Positions 17,938 to 26,482 of a stretch of DNA of 64,000 bases are shown piece after piece. Under the pieces are notes generated by a model. That model searched no databases, was not told the origin of the DNA, and was given only the letters and a program-made list of their open reading frames with translations. Every line of letters begins with the position of its first letter. Position 1 is the first letter of the stretch. Location of the stretch: contig JAJEGN010000012.1 in the NCBI GenBank assembly GCA_022819855.1, forward strand, positions 136,746 through 200,745. The letters are read 5' to 3'. Source of the stretch: Gammaproteobacteria bacterium (GTDB lineage Bacteria > Pseudomonadota > Gammaproteobacteria > Steroidobacterales > Rariloculaceae). Made by a program: the position numbers and the translations under genes.

Positions 17938-19170
17938 ATGAGACTTGCCCGTTTGTCATTGGTCGCCGTTTGCATCCTGTGCATGCCGTTGTTGCACGCG
18001 CAGACCGAACCCCGGGAGGAGATTGCTCAACTCGAGGCTCGGATCGCGTTTCTCGAGGAACGTCTCGCGCGCATCGAGGCGGGAATGAACGGGGAGCCCG
18101 AAACGGAACAGGAGGCTCCGCTTGAGCGGGTAGTCGCCGTGCCGCCCCCCCGCGAAACGGCGCCGTCATGGACCGAAAACCTGACTCTCGACGGCGACCT
18201 GCGTTATCGGCACGAGACGATCAATGACGATACGGTTTCGGTCAGGCACCGGCATCGAATCAGGGCTCGAGCCAACGCGACCGCGATGGTCAATGACCGT
18301 ATGGAAGTGGGTTTTGGACTCTCCACCGGCGGCATCGCCAACGATAGCGGCAATCAGACGCTTGACGAGGGATTCTCCAGGAAGTCCATCGGAGTCGATC
18401 GCGCCTATTTTGACTGGAGCCTGTCGGAGAGTCTTCGTCTGGCGGGCGGCAAGATGTCAAACCCGTTTTTTCGGCCCGGGGGCTACCATTTGCTCTATGA
18501 CAACGACCTGCGGCCGGAGGGGCTGGCTCTCAGGGCGAGTCCCGGCGCCTTCTTCGCCAACGCGGCGGCGTTTTTCGTGGAGGAACGCGGCTCCGGCCCG
18601 GAGACGATGTGGTATGGGCTTCAGGCGGGTTACAGGGGTTCGATCGGGAATGGCGTCTCGTTGACGGCCGGCGCGAGCGTCCATGAACTCAGCCATGCGC
18701 AGGGCCGCCGACCCGTATTTACGCCCTCGAACGGTCAGGGCAATCAGCTCGACGCCAACGGCAACTATCTATACGGGTTCTCCCAGCTTGAAGTGTTCGG
18801 CCAACTCGGTTTCGATGTTGCCGGCGACCCGATGACCGTGTTCGTGGACTACGTGACCAACGACGAGGCAGCGGAATTCGGGGACGGTCTGGCTTTCGGA
18901 ATCGACTACCGCCGCGCCACCGACATGGGAACGTGGAACCTGGCGTACGTCTACCAGGACCTCGAGGCCAACGCGGTCGTGGGCGCGTTCACCGACTCGG
19001 ACTTCGCCGGGGGTACCAGTGACGGCAGCGGCCACACGGTACGCGCGGGATTTTCCTTCCCGGGCGGCTGGAGCCTGGCGCTCAGGTACATCATCGGCGA
19101 CCGCGGCGAGGCCGCGGGCAATCAGCGCGACTACAACAGGCTGCAGGCGGACATCAACTTCGACTATTGA
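17938..19170 (+). CDS. Outer-membrane porin, probably phosphate-inducible
   Basis: A 410-residue protein with a signal peptide (LSLVAVCILCMPLLHA), a short coiled coil (EEIAQLEARIAFLEERLARIEAG) and then alternating beta-strand sequence ending in the aromatic terminus DINFDY, as in outer-membrane barrels. The sequence resembles the putative porin family (Porin_5-like), with a YRHETINDD strand and LRLAGGKMSNPFFRPGG. Placement as fourth gene after pstSCA, with an AGGAG ribosome site and a 72-nt gap, suggests it lets phosphate or phosphate esters cross the outer membrane. The coiled coil probably trimerises or tethers it to the wall. Confidence 0.85.
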   Translation: MRLARLSLVAVCILCMPLLHAQTEPREEIAQLEARIAFLEERLARIEAGMNGEPETEQEAPLERVVAVPPPRETAPSWTENLTLDGDLRYRHETINDDTVSVRHRHRIRARANATAMVNDRMEVGFGLSTGGIANDSGNQTLDEGFSRKSIGVDRAYFDWSLSESLRLAGGKMSNPFFRPGGYHLLYDNDLRPEGLALRASPGAFFANAAAFFVEERGSGPETMWYGLQAGYRGSIGNGVSLTAGASVHELSHAQGRRPVFTPSNGQGNQLDANGNYLYGFSQLEVFGQLGFDVAGDPMTVFVDYVTNDEAAEFGDGLAFGIDYRRATDMGTWNLAYVYQDLEANAVVGAFTDSDFAGGTSDGSGHTVRAGFSFPGGWSLALRYIIGDRGEAAGNQRDYNRLQADINFDY

Positions 19171-19218
19171 GACAGCAAGCCGGCGGTCCCGCGGGCGATG
19201 CCGGGCGGAGGGGACGGG

Positions 19219-19779
19219 TCAGCCGCGCCTCAGCATCACCGGCCAGGCGGCGCGAAGATAGCCCAACATCGACCAGACGGTAATCGCTGCAGCAAGCAAC
19301 AGCAGAACCATCCCGATCGTGTAGGTCGGAAAGCCGAACAATGGCTGCTCGTAGAGCATCAGGGCGATGCCGACGATCTGCACGGTCGTCTTGCACTTGG
19401 CGATGAAGGACACGGCCACGTGGGCGCTCTCGCCGACCTGGGACATCCATTCCCGCAGCGCCGATACGGTGATTTCCCGGCCGATGATGATGGCCGAGAC
19501 GATCGCAAGATAGGGCTCGGGATCCGCCTGCACCAGCAGCACGAGCGCCGTAGCGACGACGAGCTTGTCGGCAACCGGGTCAAGGAAGGCGCCGAAGCTC
19601 GACGTCTGGCCGAGCTTGCGCGCCAGGTAGCCGTCGAGCCAGTCGGTCACTCCGGCGAGTGCAAAGAGCAGCCCCGCAGCCGGCCGCGCCCAGGGTACGG
19701 GCAGGTAGAACACGACGACGATCAACGGAATCGCGACGATCCTGATCCAGGTCAGGGTATTGGGCCAATTGAACTTCAT
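19219..19779 (-). CDS. pgsA: CDP-diacylglycerol--glycerol-3-phosphate 3-phosphatidyltransferase
   Basis: A 186-residue membrane enzyme starting at ATG 19779 (MKFNWPNTLTWIRIVAIPLI); the track ORF extends too far upstream into the uvrC shadow. It carries the CDP-alcohol phosphotransferase signature D-G-x2-A-R-x8-G-x3-D-x3-D as DGYLARKLGQTSSFGAFLDP followed by VAD. The enzyme makes phosphatidylglycerophosphate, the committed step to phosphatidylglycerol and cardiolipin. It follows uvrC on the same strand after 76 nt, the conserved gammaproteobacterial uvrC-pgsA order. Confidence 0.95.
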   Translation of the reverse strand: MKFNWPNTLTWIRIVAIPLIVVVFYLPVPWARPAAGLLFALAGVTDWLDGYLARKLGQTSSFGAFLDPVADKLVVATALVLLVQADPEPYLAIVSAIIIGREITVSALREWMSQVGESAHVAVSFIAKCKTTVQIVGIALMLYEQPLFGFPTYTIGMVLLLLAAAITVWSMLGYLRAAWPVMLRRG

Positions 19780-19855
19780 GTCCGATCGCGACCTTGAGCC
19801 TGCTGTCGGCGGCGGCAGCGGCGCCAGAGCGTCAGTGGATCGCGCCAGTTGATCC

Positions 19856-21691
19856 TCATGCCTGATCGCCGTGGAAGCGTTCGTAGATCGAGGTTGCCAG
19901 ACGCCGGGAAATGCCCTTGACGCGTGCGAGGTCATCGATGCCCGCGCGCGCCACGGCCTGCAGTCCGCCGAACTGGCGCAGGAGATCGCGGCGCCGCTTC
20001 GGCCCCAGACCCGCGATGTTTTCCAGCGGCGAGACCTTGCGCCGCTTCCGCCGTTGCGCCCGGTGTCCGGCGATCGCAAACCGATGCGCTTCGTCGCGGA
20101 TCTGCTGAATCAGGTGCAACGCCGGCGAGTCAGTCCGGATACCAAGCGGAGTGTTGCGTTCCGGCACATACAGGCGTTCGCGACCCGGTCTGCGGCCCTC
20201 CCCTTTCGCTACGCCGACGACGCGCAGCCCGTCCAACTGGAGTTCCTCGAGAACAACCAATGCCTGGGTCAACTGACCGCGACCGCCGTCGACGAATACG
20301 ACATCCGGAAGCGGCGCTTCGCCGGCCTTCACGCGAGCATATCGGCGCGAAAGCGCCTGCCTCAACGCAGCGTAATCGTCGCCTCCCGTCACGCTGTCGA
20401 TGTTGAAGCGTCGGTAGTCGGATTTCAACGGGCCGTCGGCGCCGAAAACGACGCAGGACGCCACGGTCGATTCGCCGCCCGTGTGACTGATATCGAAACA
20501 TTCCAGGCGCGTCGGTGGCGTATCAAGCTCGAGCAGTTGCGCGACAGCTTCCAGTTGCGCCTCGCGCGTCGCAGTCGACCTCCGCTTGAGTCCGGCGCCA
20601 TGCCGCGCGTTGGTCATCGCGATCTCGACCCAGCGTGCCCGGTCGCCGCGCAAGCGCCATCGGATCGCCACCTTGCGGCCGGCACGCTCACCGAGCATGG
20701 CGGCGAGCGTTTCGGCTTCGGGTACGGAACGGCTGACGAGTACCTCCTTCGGTGCTTCCCGTCCACCGTAGTATTGCAGCAGAAAGGCCCGGATGATCTC
20801 GTCCCCGGCCGCGTTTTTCGTGTGGCGCGGAAAGTAGTTGCGGCTGCCGAGCGACCTCCCGCCGCGAAAGAACATGACGGCGACGCAATGGACGCCGCCC
20901 TCGGCCGCAATTCCGACGACGTCGAAGTCGCCCCTGGTCCGCGACATGAGCTGGCTGGACTGGATGTGCTTGAGTTGCGCGAGCTGATCGCGGTATTGCG
21001 CAGCCCTTTCATAGCGCAGGCCGCTCGCGGCGTCTTCCATGCGTGCGACGAGCTTCTGCGTGACCGCGTCGCTGTCGCCCCTGAGGAACAGCATCGCGTG
21101 ATCGACGTCCCGCCGGTACTCCTCTTCGGAGATCAGGCCGACGCACGGCGCAGTGCACCGGTCGATCTGGTATTGCAGGCAGGGGCGGCTCCGATTGGAG
21201 AAATAGCTGTCCTCGCATTGCCTGACCTGAAACAGCTTCTGCAGTTGGTTCAGGGTCTCGCGAACTGAACCCGCGCTCGGATAAGGCCCGAAGAGCCGCC
21301 CCTTCTTCCGCGTCGTTCCGCGGTAGAACGAAAGCCGCGGATAATCGTGGTGCGTGCTGACGTGAATGTAGGGATAACTCTTGTCGTCCCTGAGCACGAC
21401 GTTGTAGCGCGGCTTGTGGCGCTTGATCAGGTTGTACTCGAGCATGAGCGCTTCGGCTTCCGTCCGCGTCACGGTGACCTCGACATCGGCCACGGCGCGG
21501 AGCATCGCGGTGGTCTTGGCATCGTGCGCCCGGCCCTGGAAGTAGCTCGATACCCGGCGCTTAAGGTCGCGCGCCTTGCCGACGTAGATGACCCGACCCT
21601 TTGAATCGAGCATGCAGTAGGCCCCCGGACGATGGGTCATGTGCCGCAGCAATTCGGCGGGGTCGAATGTCGCTGTTGTTTCGTTGTGCAT
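19856..21691 (-). CDS. uvrC: Excinuclease ABC subunit C
   Basis: A 611-residue protein starting at ATG 21691 (MHNETTATFDPAELLRHM). Domains in order: the GIY-YIG nuclease at residues about 15-90 (GAYCMLDSKGRVIYVGKA), making the 3' incision; a Cys-rich region (CLQYQIDRCTAPCVG); the UVR motif that binds UvrB (YERAAQYRDQLAQLKHIQ); the RNase H-like nuclease (LECFDISHTGGESTVASCVV) for the 5' incision; and two helix-hairpin-helix motifs at the end (ENIAGLGPKRRRDLLRQFGG). Full length, acting in nucleotide excision repair. It probably shares a transcript with pgsA. Confidence 0.97.
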   Translation of the reverse strand: MHNETTATFDPAELLRHMTHRPGAYCMLDSKGRVIYVGKARDLKRRVSSYFQGRAHDAKTTAMLRAVADVEVTVTRTEAEALMLEYNLIKRHKPRYNVVLRDDKSYPYIHVSTHHDYPRLSFYRGTTRKKGRLFGPYPSAGSVRETLNQLQKLFQVRQCEDSYFSNRSRPCLQYQIDRCTAPCVGLISEEEYRRDVDHAMLFLRGDSDAVTQKLVARMEDAASGLRYERAAQYRDQLAQLKHIQSSQLMSRTRGDFDVVGIAAEGGVHCVAVMFFRGGRSLGSRNYFPRHTKNAAGDEIIRAFLLQYYGGREAPKEVLVSRSVPEAETLAAMLGERAGRKVAIRWRLRGDRARWVEIAMTNARHGAGLKRRSTATREAQLEAVAQLLELDTPPTRLECFDISHTGGESTVASCVVFGADGPLKSDYRRFNIDSVTGGDDYAALRQALSRRYARVKAGEAPLPDVVFVDGGRGQLTQALVVLEELQLDGLRVVGVAKGEGRRPGRERLYVPERNTPLGIRTDSPALHLIQQIRDEAHRFAIAGHRAQRRKRRKVSPLENIAGLGPKRRRDLLRQFGGLQAVARAGIDDLARVKGISRRLATSIYERFHGDQA

Positions 21692-21830
21692 CTTCAGGCG
21701 GCGGGGGTTGCGCGGCTCGATCGAATCCTGGAAACGTGCCGCAATCCGCCGGCTGGACAGTCTAACGTGAGACGGCCTGACGGGTTGCATCCAGCACGCC
21801 GGGCGCGCAGCAGGCAGATAGCCCGAGCAG

Positions 21831-22481
21831 TCAGCTACCGCAGGCGAGCGACCGGGCGCGCGCTACCACGGCCAGGAACATTTCGGGCGTCAGGCGGCCC
21901 GTCTGTGTGTTGTAACGGCTGCAGTGATAGGAGTCGAGCAGGAACTGGCCGTTCGGCAGCGCGTGGATTTCGTCATGGCCGAACCCGTAGGCGCTCAATT
22001 TCAGACCATACGCCTTGAGCACGGCCCGGTGGGCAACGACGCCGAGCGCCAGGATCACGGCGCCCGGAGCGAGCGCGTCGAGTTCGGCCGCGAGGTAGAC
22101 GTTGCACATATCCGCCTCGCGGGTCTCCGGCTTGTTCTCCGGCGGCAGGCACTTCACGGCGTTGGTGATCCGGCAACCGGGCAGTCTCAGGCCATCGTCG
22201 GCAGAGTTGGATACGGGGCGCGTCGCAAGGCCGGCCTGGTGCAGCGCGCGGTACAGCGTTTCACCTGCCTTGTCGCCGGTGAACGGCCGTCCGGTCTTGT
22301 TGGCGCCATGCGCTCCGGGCGCGAGACCGACGACCAGCAGTCGGGCATCGGGATCGCCGAACGGCGCCACCGGAGCGTTGTGGTAGCCCGGATGGCGCGC
22401 GCGCATCCGGTTTCGATGCGCGACGAGCCGCGGGCAGCGTTGGCAGGCGGGATCGAAGCTCGCGGAAGCGGGCTCAGGCAT
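21831..22481 (-). CDS. Family 5 uracil-DNA glycosylase (UDGb type)
   Basis: A 216-residue protein. The N-terminal CQRCPRLV and the downstream NAVKCLPPENKP supply cysteines for an iron-sulfur cluster. The uracil-binding motifs are GLAPGAHGANKTGRPFTGD and SYHCSRYNTQTGRLT. The first motif has Ala where family 1 enzymes have the catalytic Asp, which together with the NTQTGRLT ending is characteristic of family 5 (UDGb) glycosylases. These remove uracil, hypoxanthine or other deaminated bases from DNA. It lies 68 nt downstream of the DAHP synthase gene on the same strand and might be cotranscribed. Confidence 0.88.
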   Translation of the reverse strand: MPEPASASFDPACQRCPRLVAHRNRMRARHPGYHNAPVAPFGDPDARLLVVGLAPGAHGANKTGRPFTGDKAGETLYRALHQAGLATRPVSNSADDGLRLPGCRITNAVKCLPPENKPETREADMCNVYLAAELDALAPGAVILALGVVAHRAVLKAYGLKLSAYGFGHDEIHALPNGQFLLDSYHCSRYNTQTGRLTPEMFLAVVARARSLACGS

Positions 22482-22549
22482 CGACGGCGAATCGAGTCAT
22501 GCTGCGGCAGTTCCGGACCGCGGACGGCTCCGGGCTCCGGCAAGTCGCC

Positions 22550-23908
22550 TCAGGCATCGACTCCGAGTCGGCCTGCGATGAGCATCGCGATTTCCATGGC
22601 CTGTTCATAGTTCAGCCGTGGATCGACCTGGGACTTGTAGGCGCGCGCGAGGTCCGACTCCTTCAACCCACGGGCGCCGCCGACGCACTCGGTGACATTC
22701 TCGCCCGTAAGCTCAAGGTGCACACCGCCCAGATAGCCGTCCTGCTCCTGGTGGATCCGGGCCGCCGCGCTGAGTTCCGCGAGGATGTTGTCGAAGCGCC
22801 GGGTCTTGTAGCCTTCTGCGGTCGTCTCGGTGTTGCCGTGCATGGGATCGCAGACCCAGAGCACACTGACACCTGTCGGGCGTACGGCCCGAATCATGCG
22901 CGGCAGGTGCTCGTCGACGTGCTTCGCACCGAAGCGCGTAATCAGCGTGAGACGGCCAGGCTCGTTGTCCGGGTTGAGTACCTGCACCAGGCTCTGAAGA
23001 TGCTCGTCGGACATCCCTGGGCCGATCTTCACGGCAATCGGATTCGCAAGACCGCGAAAATACTCGACGTGCGCTCCTGTCAGGTCGGCGGTCCGCATGC
23101 CGATCCACGGGAAGTGCGTCGTCAGGTTGTACCAGCGCCGGCGGTGCGGCAGCAAGCGCGTTTGGGCCTGCTCGTACGGCAGGTGCAGCCCCTCGTGGGA
23201 TGCGTAGAACTCCACGCGGCGCGTGCGGTGGATCGGCTCGCCCGTGATCGCCTCCAGGAAATCGAGCGATTTGGAAACGGACTTGACGAGCTCGTGGTAC
23301 TCCGCGGCGGTCGACGATTCGCGCACGAAATCCAGATCCCAGTTTTCCGGGTGATGCAAGTCCGCGAAACCGCCGTCGATCAGTGACCGTATGAAATTGA
23401 GCGTCAGCGCCGAACGCCCGTAGGCGCGCAGCATGATCTGGGGATCCGGTTCGCGATCGGCGGCCGTGAACCCGGTCCGGTTGATGAGGTCTCCCCGGTA
23501 GCTCGGCAGCGATTCCCCGTCCCGAGTCTCGTAATCGGCGCTGCGCGGCTTGGCGTACTGTCCGGCCATGCGGCCGACACGGATGATGGGCTTGCGCAGC
23601 CCCATGAGCATGACGAGCGACATCTGCAGCAGGATCTTGAGCTTCTGGACGATGTTGTCCGAGGTCACCTCTTCGAGATTCTCGGCGCAATCGCCGCCCT
23701 GCAACAGGAACGCCTCACCGCGCTGGGCGGCCGCGAGCTTCTCCTTGAGGGCCTCGACCTCCCAGCTCGTCACGAGCGGCGGCAACCTGCTGAGTTCGCC
23801 CACGACCGACTCGAACCGTTCCTGGTCCGGATAAGTCGGCTGCTGGGCGGCGTCGCGGGTCTGCCAACTCGCGGGATGCCAATCTGCTTGTACGCGTGCC
23901 TGAGCCAT
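22550..23908 (-). CDS. Class II 3-deoxy-7-phosphoheptulonate (DAHP) synthase
   Basis: A 452-residue enzyme from ATG 23908 (MAQARVQADWHPASW). Class II (plant/mycobacterial type) motifs are FLLQGGDCAENL, RVGRMAGQYAKPRS, HEGLHLPYEQA, FPWIGMRTADLTGAHVEYF and VCDPMHGNT. These bind phosphoenolpyruvate, erythrose 4-phosphate and the metal. It catalyses the first step of the shikimate pathway in the cytoplasm. In many bacteria class II enzymes also serve phenazine or other secondary aromatic pathways, but no such genes lie nearby, so this is probably the general enzyme. No leader peptide or attenuator is evident. Confidence 0.95.
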   Translation of the reverse strand: MAQARVQADWHPASWQTRDAAQQPTYPDQERFESVVGELSRLPPLVTSWEVEALKEKLAAAQRGEAFLLQGGDCAENLEEVTSDNIVQKLKILLQMSLVMLMGLRKPIIRVGRMAGQYAKPRSADYETRDGESLPSYRGDLINRTGFTAADREPDPQIMLRAYGRSALTLNFIRSLIDGGFADLHHPENWDLDFVRESSTAAEYHELVKSVSKSLDFLEAITGEPIHRTRRVEFYASHEGLHLPYEQAQTRLLPHRRRWYNLTTHFPWIGMRTADLTGAHVEYFRGLANPIAVKIGPGMSDEHLQSLVQVLNPDNEPGRLTLITRFGAKHVDEHLPRMIRAVRPTGVSVLWVCDPMHGNTETTAEGYKTRRFDNILAELSAAARIHQEQDGYLGGVHLELTGENVTECVGGARGLKESDLARAYKSQVDPRLNYEQAMEIAMLIAGRLGVDA

Positions 23909-24007
23909 GGCGGGCACTATACAAACGGGTCCCCGACTGTGCAAAGCAGGCATGCGAGCCTGCGCCAAGCTCGATTCTGCGCGGGTACAGGGACATTAAC
24001 CGTTTGC

Positions 24008-24016
24008 TGTTATGAT
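24008..24016 (+). promoter_or_regulatory. Extended -10 promoter of the nfeD-slipin pair
   Basis: TG-t-TATGAT (24008-24016) is a good extended -10 element without a clear -35. It overlaps the first possible ATG of the next ORF (24012), so transcription from it would start near 24023. This argues for translation from the third ATG at 24045, which has AGGA at a suitable distance. Confidence 0.45.
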
Positions 24017-24044
24017 TGATTTCGCCATGGCTCGCAGGAATCGG

Positions 24045-25532
24045 ATGAAGCGCCAGATATCCGGGTTCGTCCTGCTGACCCTTGGCTGCGCCTGGCTTGC
24101 GGCCCAGGAGGAAGCGCCGGATCCGGGCCGCGAGGTCACTCTGCTTACCGTGCAGGACGCGATCGGTCCGGCGACGAGCGACTACATCATCAAGGGCATT
24201 GCCCACGCCGAAGAGCGCGGCTCGGAACTCGTTGTCATCGAACTGGACACGCCGGGCGGACTCGACACGGCGATGCGCGACATCATTCAGGCCATTCTGG
24301 GCTCGTCCGTGCCGGTCGCCACTTACGTCTACCCGCAGGGCGCACGGGCCGCGAGCGCCGGCACCTACATTCTCTACGCGAGCCACATCGCTGCGATGGC
24401 GCCCGCGACCAATACCGGCGCCGCAACCCCCGTGGCCATCGGCGGCAGTTCACCCATACCCCTGCCCGAAACGCCGGACGCAGCCGAAGACGCCGAGGAT
24501 ACGGAGGAAGCCGGGCAAAGCGACGAGGCAGCAGGCGATGGCGAGGTGCTCGCCGACGCAGAAGACGGCGATGGCGAAGCCGTGGGCGACGATGCGGACG
24601 ACGTCGAACCCGCACCGGCTACGGATACCTTTCCGCAGCCTGCGACAGCAACCGAACGCAAGGCTGTCAACGACGCGGTCGCCTATATCCTGAGCCTCGC
24701 CGAGCAACGCGGTCGCAACGCCGAATGGGCCGAACGCGCCGTTCGCGCGGGCGAAAGCATCAGCGCGCAGGCGGCACTGGAGAACAACGTCATCGACATC
24801 GTTGCCGAGGATCTCGCGGATCTGCTGGCACAGGTCGACGGCCGGATCGTTGACGTCGGCGGCGAGGATGTCGTGCTCGAGACGGAAGGCCTGATTACCG
24901 ACCCGTTCGAACCCGACTGGCGAACTCAACTGCTGGCGGTGATCACCAATCCGACCGTGGCCTATGGGCTCATGCTGATCGGCCTCTACGGTTTGCTGTT
25001 CGAGGGCTACAATCCGGGCGCGATCATTCCCGGCGTCGTCGGCGCGATTTCCCTGCTCCTGGCGCTCTTCGCGTTTCAGATTCTGCCTGTAAACTACGCC
25101 GGGCTCGCGCTCATGCTGCTCGGCCTGATCCTGATGATCGCCGAGTTCCTTGTGCCAAGCTTCGGGGCGCTGGGTATTGGAGGCATCGTGGCATTCGTGA
25201 TCGGATCGGTCATCCTAATCGACACCGACGTTCCGGGGTTTGCGGTCTCGACGCCGCTAATCGCAGCGATCGCGACAACCGGAGGCGCCGCCCTGCTCGG
25301 CATCATCTGGTTCGCGATGAAGTCGCGTGTGCGACCGGTCGTCAGCGGCGCCGAAGAGATGACGCTCATGACGGCTTCGGCGCTCGAGGACTTCGAGACG
25401 GACGGAGGCGTCTGGGTTCACGGCGAGCGCTGGCAGGCGCGCACGTCGGAGCCTGTCACGAAAGGCCAGCCGCTCCGGGTCACCCGGGTCGACGGCCTGC
25501 TGCTGTACGTGGAACCGGCCGATCAGAACTGA
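24045..25532 (+). CDS. NfeD-type membrane-bound ClpP-class serine protease
   Basis: I take ATG 24045 (MKRQISGFVLLTLGCAWLA); the track start at 24012 lies within the probable -10 box. The 495-residue protein has a signal segment, a ClpP-like protease domain with ELDTPGGLDTAMRDI and the catalytic serine in GARAASAGTYILYAS, and a probable general-base lysine in TERKAVNDAVAYI. Several membrane helices and a C-terminal NfeD beta-barrel follow. A very acidic insert of about 70 residues (AAEDAEDTEEAGQSDEAAGD) splits the protease domain. Such proteases cleave the C-terminal region of the slipin encoded next, in membrane quality control. The slipin gene begins 23 nt downstream. Confidence 0.93.
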   Translation: MKRQISGFVLLTLGCAWLAAQEEAPDPGREVTLLTVQDAIGPATSDYIIKGIAHAEERGSELVVIELDTPGGLDTAMRDIIQAILGSSVPVATYVYPQGARAASAGTYILYASHIAAMAPATNTGAATPVAIGGSSPIPLPETPDAAEDAEDTEEAGQSDEAAGDGEVLADAEDGDGEAVGDDADDVEPAPATDTFPQPATATERKAVNDAVAYILSLAEQRGRNAEWAERAVRAGESISAQAALENNVIDIVAEDLADLLAQVDGRIVDVGGEDVVLETEGLITDPFEPDWRTQLLAVITNPTVAYGLMLIGLYGLLFEGYNPGAIIPGVVGAISLLLALFAFQILPVNYAGLALMLLGLILMIAEFLVPSFGALGIGGIVAFVIGSVILIDTDVPGFAVSTPLIAAIATTGGAALLGIIWFAMKSRVRPVVSGAEEMTLMTASALEDFETDGGVWVHGERWQARTSEPVTKGQPLRVTRVDGLLLYVEPADQN

Positions 25533-25555
25533 AACCGTTGACTTGAGGAGCCGCA

Positions 25556-26320
25556 ATGTTCGGAATTGAACTGCCCCTGTTTGCCATCGTCGTCGTTGCG
25601 CTCTTCGTATTCAGCGCGATCAAGATTCTCAACGAGTACGAACGCGCGGTGATCTTTCTGCTCGGCCGCTTCTGGAAGGTCAAGGGGCCGGGTCTCATCA
25701 TCGTGATCCCCGGAATACAGCGCATGGTCCGCGTCGATCTCAGGACGATCGTCATGGACGTCCCGCAACAGGACGTGATCTCGCGCGACAACGTGTCGGT
25801 CAAGGTCAGCGCCGTCATCTACTTCCGTGTCATGGATCCCGAGAAATCCATCATCCAGGTCGAGAATCGCGTCGAGGCCACGAGCCAGCTCGCCCAGACG
25901 ACGCTGCGCTCGGTGCTCGGCCAGCACGAGCTCGACGACATGCTCGCCGAGCGCGAGAAGCTCAATGCCGACGTGCAGGCGATTCTCGACCAGGCAACCG
26001 AGACCTGGGGCATCAAGGTCACGAACGTCGAGATCAAGCATGTCGACCTCGACGAGAGCATGATCCGGGCAATCGCCGCACAGGCGGAAGCCGAGCGCGC
26101 CCGGCGCGCCAAGGTCATCCATGCCGAAGGCGAGTTCCAGGCTTCGCAGCGCCTGTCGGAAGCCGCCGGAGTCCTGGCGTCGCAACCCCAGGCCCTCCAG
26201 TTGCGTTATCTGCAAACGCTCACGGAAATCGCCAGCGAAAGGAACACCCAGACGATCGTGTTCCCGATGCCGCTCGATCTCATCAAGCCGATCTTCGAAC
26301 AGATCACGCAGAAAGAATAA
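25556..26320 (+). CDS. Slipin (stomatin-like SPFH protein), partner of NfeD protease
   Basis: A 254-residue SPFH protein. One N-terminal membrane segment ([20 protein letters not shown]) is followed by [20 protein letters not shown], the conserved [23 protein letters not shown] and a C-terminal helical region rich in Ala/Glu ([21 protein letters not shown]). These oligomerise on the inner membrane. It has a strong GAGGAG ribosome site and follows the NfeD protease gene, the standard nfeD-slipin operon. AT-rich DNA without a clear hairpin follows the stop (26321-26380). Confidence 0.95.
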   Translation: MFGIELPLFAIVVVALFVFSAIKILNEYERAVIFLLGRFWKVKGPGLIIVIPGIQRMVRVDLRTIVMDVPQQDVISRDNVSVKVSAVIYFRVMDPEKSIIQVENRVEATSQLAQTTLRSVLGQHELDDMLAEREKLNADVQAILDQATETWGIKVTNVEIKHVDLDESMIRAIAAQAEAERARRAKVIHAEGEFQASQRLSEAAGVLASQPQALQLRYLQTLTEIASERNTQTIVFPMPLDLIKPIFEQITQKE

Positions 26321-26482
26321 ATTATTTATCAGCATATTATAGTTATTACCTAACTTAATTTCTCACTTGAATCGCCTGACTGGCCCGAGCCCCATGCGGT
26401 TTCTGCCCGCTTCTCCGGGACGGCTGCAACGGTCCTCAATCGTTGCGCGAACAGCGACACTCCGGGATTCCTGGATCGGCGC

